Positions 1 to 5,340 of a stretch of DNA of 7,517 bases are shown one piece after another. The stretch's first letter is position 1. Every line of letters begins with the position of its first letter. Where the stretch lies: the NCBI GenBank assembly GCA_934515035.1, contig CAKSXP010000088.1, positions 1-7,517 of the forward strand. Reading direction: 5' to 3'. The position numbers and the translations under genes were made by a program. This DNA is from an uncultured Oscillospiraceae bacterium. Its GTDB lineage: Bacteria; Bacillota; Clostridia; Oscillospirales; Oscillospiraceae. Below the pieces are notes generated by a model. That model saw only the letters and a list, made by a program, of their open reading frames with translations. It did no database searches and was not told the origin of the DNA.

Positions 1-1
1 G

Positions 2-58
2 TCCCATCTGACGCAGAAGGCCGCCTCCCTCAAGGATGAAAACGATCTCACGATCTGA
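2..58 (+). CDS. C-terminal end of a probable DUF2975 membrane protein (partial)
   Basis: An open frame enters from the left edge in frame 2 and stops at TGA 56-58. It encodes 18 residues ending in KAASLKDENDLTI. This charged tail, with E/D-N/E-DLT just before the stop, is what I recall from the C-termini of DUF2975 multi-pass membrane proteins. Those are usually encoded directly upstream of a small YozG-like XRE regulator, exactly the gene that follows here. The gap to the next start is 16 bases and the next ribosome site (about 59-65) abuts this stop, so the two are very probably co-transcribed. Too little sequence is present to show membrane segments. The identification rests on the tail and the context. 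Confidence 0.55.
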   Translation, partial: SHLTQKAASLKDENDLTI

Positions 59-74
59 AAGGCGGTCCGGAAAC

Positions 75-290
75 ATGATAATAGTTAATCTTGACGTTAT
101 GCTCGCCAGGCGCAAGATGAGCCTGACAGAGCTTTCCGAAAAGGTCGGCCTCACCATGGCCAACCTCTCCATACTCAAAACCGGAAAGGCAAAGGCCGTC
201 CGCTTCGGGACGCTCGACACGCTCTGCCGCGTTCTGGAATGCCAGCCGGGAGATATTCTCGAGTTCAGGGAGGATGAAAAAAATGGATGA
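75..290 (+). CDS. Small XRE/Cro-C1 family transcriptional regulator (YozG-like)
   Basis: A 71-residue protein that is almost entirely one helix-turn-helix domain. Residues about 7-63 fit the Cro/C1 fold: first helix LDVMLARRKM, HTH helices about residues 16-36 (SLTELSEKVGLTMANLSILK), then the basic stretch TGKAKAVRF and the C-terminal segment LCRVLECQPGDILEF. It closely resembles the YozG/HTH_26 subgroup, cytoplasmic DNA-binding proteins usually encoded beside DUF2975 membrane proteins. The start at 75 is preferred over an in-frame ATG at 36 because AAAGGCGG (about 59-65) lies about 9 bases before it, family members begin MIIVNLD, and the longer version would overlap the upstream gene. The stop overlaps the next gene by 8 bases (ATGGATGA), implying translational coupling. 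Target genes are not known; autoregulation of this operon is an inference from the family. Confidence 0.93.
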   Translation: MIIVNLDVMLARRKMSLTELSEKVGLTMANLSILKTGKAKAVRFGTLDTLCRVLECQPGDILEFREDEKNG

Positions 291-1803
291 ATCCACGAAC
301 CCATCGTCCCCGCAGGAGAACGCCCCCTCCGGCGAAAAGCAGACTGTCCGCTTTTCCGGACGCGACTGGATAACGCTTCTTATCGCGCTGGGTCTGGCGG
401 TCCTGTGGTTTTCAATATTCGGCTTTGAGGTCCTGCTCAGGGGCGCCACCGCCCCGGCGGGGCTCGGCACGGCGCTGTATGTGCTTGCGCTGTTTGCAGC
501 CGTCCTCTTCCGTCTCGGTCGGCGCGCGGTGTGGACACGGACCACCGTGCTTCTTCTCTCCGCGTGCGTATTGCTCGCCGTCAATTGCTTTGTCTATGCA
601 AATGCGTGGACGGCTCTCATAAACTGCTTCGTTCTGCTGGGGACCGGCGCTATGGAGATATTCGCGCTCTCTGGAAAGCTGGGCGCCGCGGTATCCGACG
701 TGCGCGCCGTCGGAAGGACAGTCGCGCTCAGCTTCAGGGCGCTGTTTGTCAACATGGGAAAGCCATTTCGCGCGCTCGGTTCCCTCTATCGCGGCGACCG
801 CAAACGCATCGGCTATATTGCCGCGGGCGTTGTCTGTACCGTACCCGTGCTCATACTGGTCATATACCTGCTCTCGACGGCGGACGCCGTTTTCGGAAGC
901 CTGTTTTCCCGCCTTCCGGACTGGCTGAACGGTTTGTCGGCCCTGTCCCTGTGGAGGGTCGTCAGGGCGGCGGTCCTGGGGCTGATGCTCTTCTCCGCGC
1001 TGTATTATCTGACGCAGGACGCGCCCGCCGCGCAGAATGTGCGGAAGGAGCGCGGCTATATCTCCGCAGCTCCGTTCATAACGGTGCTGACTCTTCTCGA
1101 CCTTATTTACGCCGTGTTTGTCGCTATCCAGTTTGCCTTTCTCTTCGGCGGACGGCAGACCGCGGCGATGAGCGGCGGATATGCCGAATATGCCCGCTCC
1201 GGATTTTTCCAGCTCGTCGCGGTCGCGGTGATAAACCTTGCAGCCGTGCTCGTGACCTCGGTCGCGGTCAGGCCGGAGGGCGGCGGAAAGAACGCCGTGC
1301 GCACGCTGTCCTCCCTGCTGCTGGCGTTTACTGCGGTGATACTTGTCTCCGCGCTGTACCGCATGTGCCTTTATATCTCGGCCTACGGGCTGAGCATCCT
1401 GCGCGCGCTCACGCTCTGGGGCATGGCGTTCATCGCGGTCCTGCTCATCGCCGCCGGGATCAAGGTATTCCGGCCGCAGACAAAATTCTGGCCTGTGTTC
1501 CTCACTGCCGGCCTTGCGGGATGGCTCGTGTTCTCATACATCAACATCGACGCACGGATAGCGGAGCACAACGTGAATGCCTATCTTTCCGGCGAGCTTG
1601 ATGAGATCGACGTCGGCTATCTGACACAGAGCCTCTCCCCGGAGAGTCTGCCATATATCAAAAAGCTGGCGGCGGAAGCCCCGGAGCTTCGCGACGATTG
1701 TGGGCTTGACCTGAACAGCGCCGCCCGGGAGATAGAGCGCCGGCTTTCGGGCTCGCTGAACTGGCGCGATGCGACCCTTACCGCGATCAGATTTTCGGGC
1801 TGA
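283..1803 (+). CDS. DUF4173-family multi-pass membrane protein
   Basis: A 506-residue integral membrane protein of unknown biochemical function. After a polar, Pro/Ser-rich cytoplasmic-type N-terminus (residues 1-27) I count roughly 10-11 hydrophobic segments, near residues 29-53, 61-78, 87-106, 109-128, 176-198, 226-244, 262-287, 309-328, 342-362, 375-394 and 402-420. Signatures recalled from DUF4173/DUF4153 proteins are the segment GGYAEYARSGFFQLVAVAVIN (299-319, with conserved FFQL) and the RMCLYISAYGLSILR region (360-374). A further signature is the post-membrane tail NIDARIAEHNVNAYL followed by GELDEIDVGYL and LSPESLPYIK (421-460). ATG 283 is chosen over ATG 274 because AGGGAGG (267-273) is about 9 bases from 283 but touches 274. 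It overlaps the XRE gene by 8 bases and ends just before a terminator, so it is the last gene of the operon. Family members often sit with small regulators and DUF2975 proteins, consistent with a membrane sensor or regulatory role, which is unproven. Confidence 0.85.
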   Translation: MDESTNPSSPQENAPSGEKQTVRFSGRDWITLLIALGLAVLWFSIFGFEVLLRGATAPAGLGTALYVLALFAAVLFRLGRRAVWTRTTVLLLSACVLLAVNCFVYANAWTALINCFVLLGTGAMEIFALSGKLGAAVSDVRAVGRTVALSFRALFVNMGKPFRALGSLYRGDRKRIGYIAAGVVCTVPVLILVIYLLSTADAVFGSLFSRLPDWLNGLSALSLWRVVRAAVLGLMLFSALYYLTQDAPAAQNVRKERGYISAAPFITVLTLLDLIYAVFVAIQFAFLFGGRQTAAMSGGYAEYARSGFFQLVAVAVINLAAVLVTSVAVRPEGGGKNAVRTLSSLLLAFTAVILVSALYRMCLYISAYGLSILRALTLWGMAFIAVLLIAAGIKVFRPQTKFWPVFLTAGLAGWLVFSYINIDARIAEHNVNAYLSGELDEIDVGYLTQSLSPESLPYIKKLAAEAPELRDDCGLDLNSAAREIERRLSGSLNWRDATLTAIRFSG

Positions 1804-1823
1804 CGGGAATATATAAAAAAATA

Positions 1824-1852
1824 TTGAAAAGCAGCCGTATTGTGAGTATAAT
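1824..1852 (+). promoter_or_regulatory. Sigma-A-type promoter for asnS, embedded in the upstream terminator
   Basis: TTGAAA (1824-1829) and a perfect TATAAT (1847-1852) are separated by exactly 17 bases. Initiation would fall near 1859, giving asnS a leader of about 55-60 bases. A second TATAAT occurs at 1855-1860 but has no suitably spaced -35. The promoter overlaps the left arm and loop of the terminator hairpin. The leader is far too short for a T-box riboswitch, which controls many other Firmicute aminoacyl-tRNA synthetase genes, and I see no T-box motif. Confidence 0.65.
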
Positions 1853-1877
1853 ATTATAATACGGCTGTTTATTTTTT
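1829..1877 (+). terminator. Rho-independent terminator of the DUF4173 operon
   Basis: CAGCCGTATT (1832-1841) pairs perfectly with AATACGGCTG (1858-1867), with A/T pairs extending the base. The AT-rich loop is about 16 bases. The right arm runs into TTTATTTTTT (1868-1877). It lies 25 bases after the DUF4173 stop. The large loop is unusual and is explained by the asnS promoter -10 element lying within it. Confidence 0.72.
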
Positions 1878-1917
1878 CAATTAATTTTCATATACGGCAC
1901 GAAAGGAACAGATGACA

Positions 1918-3312
1918 ATGGAACGCACAAAAATCGCGCGTATCTATGCCGGCGCCGACGCTCTGGCGGGGCAGGAGATCCTTGTGTGCGGCTGGGCCCG
2001 CACGATCAGGGATCTGAAAAACTTTGGATTTATCGAGCTCAACGACGGCAGCTGCTTCAAGAATCTCCAGATCGTTTTTGAGCGCGGCAATATAGACAAT
2101 TACGACGAGACGGCAAAGCAGAACGTCGGCGCCGCCTTTCGCATCACGGGCACTCTGGTGCTGACGCCGGACGCAAAGCAGCCTTTCGAGCTGAAAGCGT
2201 CCTCCATCGTGATAGAGGGCAGCTCCGCGCCCGAATATCCGCTTCAGAAAAAGCGCCACAGCACAGAGTTCCTGCGCACGATACAGCATCTGCGCCCGCG
2301 CACGAACCTCTTTTCCGCTACTTTCCGCGTCCGCAGCGTCGCGGCATATGCTATCCACCAGTTCTTCCAGGAGCGCGGCTTCGTCTATGTCCACACTCCC
2401 ATCATCACGGCCAGCGACTGCGAGGGCGCGGGCGAGATGTTCCGGGTAACGACGCTGGATCTGGACAACCTGCCCAAGAACGAGGACGGCTCCGTTGACT
2501 ATTCCAAGGACTTTTTCGGCAAGGGCGCGAACCTGACCGTCTCCGGCCAGCTCAACGCGGAAAACTTTGCAATGGCCTTCGGCGACGTTTACACCTTCGG
2601 CCCGACCTTCCGCGCCGAGAACAGCAACACCCAGCGCCACGCCGCCGAGTTCTGGATGATAGAGCCGGAGATGGCATTCTGCGATCTCGCCGGCGATATG
2701 GACGTCGCTGAGGCGATGATAAAATACGTCATCAACACCGTTCTGGAAAAATGCCCGCAGGAGATGGAGTTCTTCAACAGCTTTGTCGACAAGGGTCTGC
2801 TCGAGCGCCTGCAAAACGTCGTCTCCAACGACTTCGGCCGCGTCAGCTATACCGACGCCGTCGAGATCCTCAAAAAGCACAACGACCGTTTCGACTATAA
2901 GGTCGAGTGGGGCTGCGACCTCCAGACCGAGCACGAGCGCTATCTGACGGAGCAGGTATACAAAAAGCCCGTCTTTGTCACCGACTACCCCGCAGAGATC
3001 AAGGCTTTCTACATGCGCCTGAACGACGACGGAAAGACCGTGGCCGCGGCGGACTGCCTTGTGCCCGGCATCGGCGAGATCATCGGCGGCTCCCAGCGCG
3101 AGGAGCGTCTCGACGTTCTCGAAAGACGCATAAAGGAGCTCGGCATGAACACCGAGGACTACTGGTGGTATCTCGACCTGCGCCGCTACGGCAGCTGCAA
3201 GCACGCGGGCTTCGGCCTCGGCTTCGAGCGCATGGTCATGTATCTCACCGGCGTTTCCAACATCCGCGACGTCCTGCCCCACCCCCGCACCGTCGGCAAC
3301 GCGGATTTTTAA
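1918..3312 (+). CDS. asnS: Asparaginyl-tRNA synthetase (class IIb)
   Basis: Charges tRNA-Asn with asparagine using ATP in the cytoplasm; essential for translation. The 464-residue product matches the usual bacterial AsnRS length (E. coli is 466). An N-terminal OB-fold anticodon-binding domain spans about residues 15-105 ([19 protein letters not shown]). The class II catalytic core follows: [19 protein letters not shown] (112-130), [19 protein letters not shown] (163-181), [10 protein letters not shown], motif 2 FRAENS (231-236), [19 protein letters not shown] (383-401) and motif 3 GFGLGFERM (431-439). These are AsnRS-type rather than AspRS-type signatures. ATG 1918 is preferred because AAAGGA (1902-1907) sits 10 bases ahead of it and homologues begin MERTKI; ATG 1912, only 4 bases after that site, would add two residues. 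Its own promoter lies at 1824-1852 and a terminator follows. The 3' end is duplicated 1.8 kb downstream (5090-5110). Confidence 0.97.
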   Translation: MERTKIARIYAGADALAGQEILVCGWARTIRDLKNFGFIELNDGSCFKNLQIVFERGNIDNYDETAKQNVGAAFRITGTLVLTPDAKQPFELKASSIVIEGSSAPEYPLQKKRHSTEFLRTIQHLRPRTNLFSATFRVRSVAAYAIHQFFQERGFVYVHTPIITASDCEGAGEMFRVTTLDLDNLPKNEDGSVDYSKDFFGKGANLTVSGQLNAENFAMAFGDVYTFGPTFRAENSNTQRHAAEFWMIEPEMAFCDLAGDMDVAEAMIKYVINTVLEKCPQEMEFFNSFVDKGLLERLQNVVSNDFGRVSYTDAVEILKKHNDRFDYKVEWGCDLQTEHERYLTEQVYKKPVFVTDYPAEIKAFYMRLNDDGKTVAAADCLVPGIGEIIGGSQREERLDVLERRIKELGMNTEDYWWYLDLRRYGSCKHAGFGLGFERMVMYLTGVSNIRDVLPHPRTVGNADF

Positions 3313-3314
3313 GC
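3294..3314 (+). repeat. 21-bp direct repeat, copy 1 (3' end of asnS)
   Basis: This segment starts CGGCAACGCGG and ends TTTTTAAGC. It holds the last asnS codons (GNADF), the TAA stop and three bases more. It recurs without a mismatch at 5090-5110. Identity ends abruptly on both sides: T versus C before it, C versus A after it. An exact 21-base match within 7.5 kb is not expected by chance. Confidence 0.9.
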
Positions 3315-3335
3315 CCAAAATATTAATATCATGCT

Positions 3336-3373
3336 CACCGCCGGTGGCCAAAAGGTCCCCGGCGGTGTTTTTT
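3336..3373 (+). terminator. Rho-independent terminator after asnS
   Basis: CACCGCCGG (3336-3344) pairs with CCGGCGGTG (3359-3367). The stem continues inward as GG/CC and CC/GG pairs with single bulged T residues, around an AAAA loop (3350-3353). Six T residues follow (3368-3373). It starts 24 bases after the asnS stop and lies 10 bases before the padR -35 box, so it insulates the PadR cassette from asnS transcription. Confidence 0.9.
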
Positions 3374-3382
3374 ATAAATGTC

Positions 3383-3411
3383 TTGACATATGTAGAACAT
3401 CTATCTATAAT
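3383..3411 (+). promoter_or_regulatory. Consensus sigma-A promoter of the PadR-SEDS operon
   Basis: TTGACA (3383-3388) and TATAAT (3406-3411) are both perfect consensus hexamers with a 17-base spacer. Transcription would start near 3418, about 34 bases before the padR start codon. A promoter this strong is normally held in check, which fits the overlapping inverted repeat at 3387-3433. Confidence 0.87.
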
Positions 3412-3433
3412 ACAGGTAGATATTCTACATATG
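3387..3433 (+). promoter_or_regulatory. Long inverted repeat over the padR promoter, probable PadR operator
   Basis: CATATGTAGAA (3387-3397) and TTCTACATATG (3423-3433) are perfect 11-bp inverted repeats. The next 8 bases inward (3398-3405 against 3415-3422) still pair at 6 of 8 positions, so the element is a 47-bp near-palindrome centred at 3410. The arms carry ATGT/ACAT units; the left arm includes ATGTAGAACAT (3390-3400). ATGT...ACAT dyads are the known kind of site for PadR-family repressors. The element begins inside the -35 box, covers the -10 and start site and ends 18 bases before the padR ATG. Autorepression is inferred from this geometry. Confidence 0.6.
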
Positions 3434-3451
3434 CCTGAAAGGAGTGACTAT

Positions 3452-3802
3452 ATGAAAAACGATGTAAATCTGCAAAAGGGCAACACGAATATGATAATCC
3501 TCAAGCTGCTCGACGATAAGGACATGTATGGATATCAGATCATTGAAGAGCTCGCCAGGCGCTCGGACGACACCTTCAAGCTTAAATCCGGGACCCTGTA
3601 CCCTCTGCTTCACCTCATGGAGGACAACGGACTTATATCCTCATACGAGTTGGAGGAGGTCACGCAGAGGCCGCGCAGATACTACAGGATAAGCCCCAAA
3701 GGGAAACAGTTTCTGTACGAAAAAGAAAAGGAATGGAATATATACAGCAAGGCCGTAAACCGTGTCCTTCAGGGAGGTGTTCCTTTTGAATGTGCCCGAT
3801 AG
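3452..3802 (+). CDS. PadR-family winged-helix transcriptional regulator
   Basis: A 116-residue cytoplasmic DNA-binding protein. Residues about 12-90 form the PadR winged helix: MIILKLLDDKDMYGYQIIEEL (14-34), the hallmark recognition region SGTLYPLLHLMEDNGLI (46-62), then the wing RPRRYYRISPKGKQFL (73-88). A short helical tail after residue 90 suggests the small PadR-s2-like class, which dimerises through its C-terminal helix. ATG 3452 is chosen because AAAGGAG (3438-3444) is 7 bases upstream. A longer in-frame version from 3344 would run through the terminator and promoter and lacks family similarity. Its stop lies inside the next gene (17-base overlap), the usual arrangement of a PadR regulator with a HAAS/permease-prefix membrane protein. 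It probably represses its own operon through the inverted repeat at 3387-3433. The inducing signal is unknown. Confidence 0.93.
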   Translation: MKNDVNLQKGNTNMIILKLLDDKDMYGYQIIEELARRSDDTFKLKSGTLYPLLHLMEDNGLISSYELEEVTQRPRRYYRISPKGKQFLYEKEKEWNIYSKAVNRVLQGGVPFECAR

Positions 3803-5084
3803 TTTTAAAGCATATGTGGAGGCCGTATTGCGGCAGGTGCGCTGGAAAAAAGCCCATTTTGCCATCTCACGCGAGCTGGAAGCACATCTTTGCGACACGC
3901 GGGACTGCCTTCTCAGTGCCGGTTATGAAGAGGATGAAGCTGTTAAGGAAGCCATACGGCAAACGGGAAGCCCCGTGGAAATAGGCGTGCAGCTCGACAG
4001 CGTACACCGCCCGAGGCCATATTGGCCAGCGACAATACTGACCCTGACGCTCGTGCTTGCGGGCGTGCTGGTAAGAGCTTTTCTGACTTACGGCGTCTCT
4101 CCCCAGCTGGCGTTGTCCGCTCTTTCGGCGATCATCGGTATCGCGCTTATGACTTCCGCCTATTTCATCGATTATACGCTGCTGGGGAAACATGCGTGCC
4201 TGGTATCTCTGGCCATTTATCTTGCCGCCCCGCTGATGTGCTTTGTTCCCGGACAGCCCAATATCTTTGGCAGCTGCGCCAGATATTCCGTGCTTCTGTA
4301 TCCGACAGCCTTCGCTCTGATGCTGTATGCCCTCCGTGGGCGGAAAGTTCCGGGAGCGGCAGCAGCCCTGGCATACGCTCTCCTGCTCTGCCTGTCGGGC
4401 CACATAATGCTGCCGTTTACAGGTTTCCTCATAACCGCACCGGCATGTTTTATCATGATGCTTGCAGCGGCTCAGCGCGATCTGTTTTTGACCGGCAGAA
4501 GGACCTCGGTAATATATGCCGTCTGTGCTGCCGTGCTTTGTATCGTTTTTATCTGGACCTCCGGCTTTGCCGGCGGAGATCTTGCCGGAAGGCTGTCGGC
4601 GGTGACCGGATTCACCGGCGGCGAGTCCGCCGTATTGGGCGCTGATGAGATCAGGCGGCTTATTGACAGCTCTGTTTTTATTGGAAGCGCCGGACAGGCG
4701 GAATACAGCGCGGCGGTTTCCGGCTGGAAAATGGATATGGGTTATCTTCTGACAGGGATGATATGCCGCTTCGGTTGGGTATCTTTTCTTGCCGTAATGA
4801 CCGTGTATGGAGCTTTTTTCTTCTTTTTCTGCAAAGCGTGTATGAAGCAAAGGTCCGTTCTGGGCGCATTGCTGTCATATTCCGTGGTCATCTCCATTGC
4901 TCTCCAGGCAATGTGTTATATATTGTCAAATCTTGGCCTTGCGGAGCTTGCAGCCATATCGCTTCCGCTGCTGTCGTACGGCAACGCGGCAACGATCATA
5001 AATCTGGCGCTGATCGGTCTGGCACTGTCAGTTTTCAGAACAGGAAGCTTGTACAATTACAGTGAAGTAATTGCAAAAATATGA
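3786..5084 (+). CDS. SEDS (FtsW/RodA/SpoVE)-like membrane protein with N-terminal PadR-associated prefix domain
   Basis: A 432-residue protein with two parts. Residues 1-78 are a soluble helical prefix (FKAYVEAVLRQVRWKKAH, ELEAHLCDTRDCLLSAGYEEDEAVKEAI, TGSPVEIGVQL) resembling the HAAS/DUF1700 or permease-prefix domain often encoded after PadR genes. Residues 80-418 hold about 9-10 membrane segments. The C-terminal stretch ISLPLLSYGNAATIINLALIGL (391-412) followed by SVFR matches the LPFISYGG...N.IGLLLS end of SEDS proteins. GRLSAVTGF (268-276) and the loop ending in KMDMGYLL (315-322), with Asp317, align roughly with the large extracellular SEDS loop. SEDS proteins polymerise peptidoglycan glycan strands with a partner bPBP; none is encoded here, so activity is uncertain. 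The usual SYGG is SYGN. The start is TTG 3786, 8 bases after AGGGAGG (3771-3777); GTG 3762 and GTG 3792 fit that site poorly. It is translationally coupled to padR. Confidence 0.75.
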   Translation: MNVPDSFKAYVEAVLRQVRWKKAHFAISRELEAHLCDTRDCLLSAGYEEDEAVKEAIRQTGSPVEIGVQLDSVHRPRPYWPATILTLTLVLAGVLVRAFLTYGVSPQLALSALSAIIGIALMTSAYFIDYTLLGKHACLVSLAIYLAAPLMCFVPGQPNIFGSCARYSVLLYPTAFALMLYALRGRKVPGAAAALAYALLLCLSGHIMLPFTGFLITAPACFIMMLAAAQRDLFLTGRRTSVIYAVCAAVLCIVFIWTSGFAGGDLAGRLSAVTGFTGGESAVLGADEIRRLIDSSVFIGSAGQAEYSAAVSGWKMDMGYLLTGMICRFGWVSFLAVMTVYGAFFFFFCKACMKQRSVLGALLSYSVVISIALQAMCYILSNLGLAELAAISLPLLSYGNAATIINLALIGLALSVFRTGSLYNYSEVIAKI

Positions 5085-5089
5085 TCTGC

Positions 5090-5110
5090 CGGCAACGCGG
5101 ATTTTTAAGC
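5090..5110 (+). repeat. 21-bp direct repeat, copy 2 (displaced copy of asnS 3' end)
   Basis: Identical to 3294-3314. It begins 5 bases after the SEDS-like stop. By chance or by origin it is in the same reading frame as that gene: the codons after its TGA read Ser-Ala-Gly-Asn-Ala-Asp-Phe-stop. The copy has no start and no coding role of its own. A terminator begins within 10 bases, as expected if this was once the true end of asnS. Confidence 0.9.
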
Positions 5111-5114
5111 AATC

Positions 5115-5144
5115 AAGCGGACAACGTGATGTTGTCCGCTTTTT
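5115..5144 (+). terminator. Rho-independent terminator after the PadR-SEDS cassette
   Basis: AGCGGACAAC (5116-5125) pairs perfectly with GTTGTCCGCT (5131-5140) around the 5-base loop GTGAT, with one more A-T pair at the base. A run of T (5140-5144) follows. It is close behind the second copy of the asnS tail, so it may be the ancestral asnS terminator now serving the cassette. Confidence 0.92.
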
Positions 5145-5156
5145 ATATTCCCGTGT

Positions 5157-5168
5157 ACGGTGAACCGT
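5157..5168. repeat. 12-bp palindrome ACGGTGAACCGT, possible regulatory site
   Basis: ACGGT and ACCGT are inverted around GA. The left half also forms part of an overlapping CCGT-GT-ACGG dyad (5151-5160). It sits between the terminator and the oxidoreductase promoter, more than 100 bases upstream of the -35, so a role as an operator is only a possibility. Confidence 0.25.
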
Positions 5169-5238
5169 CCCGACGATATATCCGAAAAAGTTGAAATGTG
5201 TTTACAAATTATATGATAACAGGCATTTCCGGCAGCGT

Positions 5239-5259
5239 TTTTGTCGCTTATGCACAAAA
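5239..5259. promoter_or_regulatory. Inverted repeat TTTTGT-N9-ACAAAA upstream of the oxidoreductase promoter
   Basis: TTTTGT (5239-5244) and ACAAAA (5254-5259) form a 6-bp dyad with a 9-base spacer. It ends 16 bases before the proposed -35 box, a usual position for an activator site. The bases between the arms do not pair. Simple A/T-rich arms make chance likely. Confidence 0.25.
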
Positions 5260-5275
5260 TTCTCCCGTCTCCGCC

Positions 5276-5305
5276 TTGACAAACGCCCGAAACGGATAGT
5301 AGACT
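5276..5305 (+). promoter_or_regulatory. Probable promoter of the flavin oxidoreductase gene
   Basis: A perfect -35 TTGACA (5276-5281) is followed after 18 bases by TAGACT (5300-5305), a 4-of-6 match to the -10 box. The start would lie near 5312, leaving a leader of about 30 bases. The weak -10 hints that an activator may help. A less convincing alternative is TTGAAA (5191-5196) with TATGAT (5212-5217), whose spacer is only 15 bases. Confidence 0.5.
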
Positions 5306-5340
5306 TATTATATATCAAAACAACTTTGGGAGGACAAACA

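Larger units (their letters stand above)
3294..5110 (+). other. Putative islet: PadR-SEDS cassette bracketed by copies of the asnS 3' end
   Basis: The segment is bounded by the exact 21-bp direct repeats at 3294-3314 and 5090-5110. It contains a terminator, promoter and operator, padR and the SEDS-like gene, and nothing else. Codon choice inside looks less biased to C/G third positions than in asnS or the oxidoreductase. Two 60-base lines counted by hand gave 50% GC (4501-4560) against 60% in asnS (2641-2700), too small a sample to settle it. The repeats suggest insertion at the asnS stop or a recombination that duplicated it. No recombinase gene, terminal inverted repeat or tRNA is present, so mobility is inference. 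Confidence 0.4.

Noticed and set aside
105..117. A 13-base match between the XRE gene (GCTCGCCAGGCGC) and padR near 3550
   Set aside because: Both copies encode Leu-Ala-Arg-Arg-type residues in helices with common codons. The match is short and probably coincidental.
531..1601. A 356-codon + strand frame inside the DUF4173 gene
   Set aside because: The Arg/Gly/Ala-rich composition is typical of an out-of-frame reading. The frame of the DUF4173 gene encodes convincing membrane helices and family motifs over the same bases.
1878..1911. T-box or other riboswitch ahead of asnS
   Set aside because: The leader after the predicted start is only about 55-60 bases, with no room for specifier and antiterminator stems and no T-box consensus.
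3320..3329. AT-rich palindrome ATATTAATAT after asnS
   Set aside because: Short A/T palindromes are common by chance and this one is not placed near a promoter. The GC-rich hairpin that follows explains termination.
1888..3351. A 487-codon open frame on the - strand opposite asnS
   Set aside because: It is a complementary-strand shadow of a strongly biased conserved gene. The product is low-complexity Val/Ala/Leu/Glu-rich with no recognisable domain, and it would read through the terminator at its 5' end.
3344..3451. N-terminal extension of the PadR protein
   Set aside because: It would translate the terminator stem, promoter and operator. The ATG at 3452 has an ideal ribosome site and matches family length.
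3867..4850. A 327-codon - strand frame opposite the SEDS-like gene
   Set aside because: The composition is Gln/Arg/Gly/His-rich without domains, and the + strand frame has coherent membrane segments and the SEDS C-terminal signature.
5191..5340. N-terminal extension of the oxidoreductase from TTG 5191
   Set aside because: The added 50 residues are basic and unlike the family, and they cover the promoter. ATG 5341 has a strong ribosome site and begins like known homologues.
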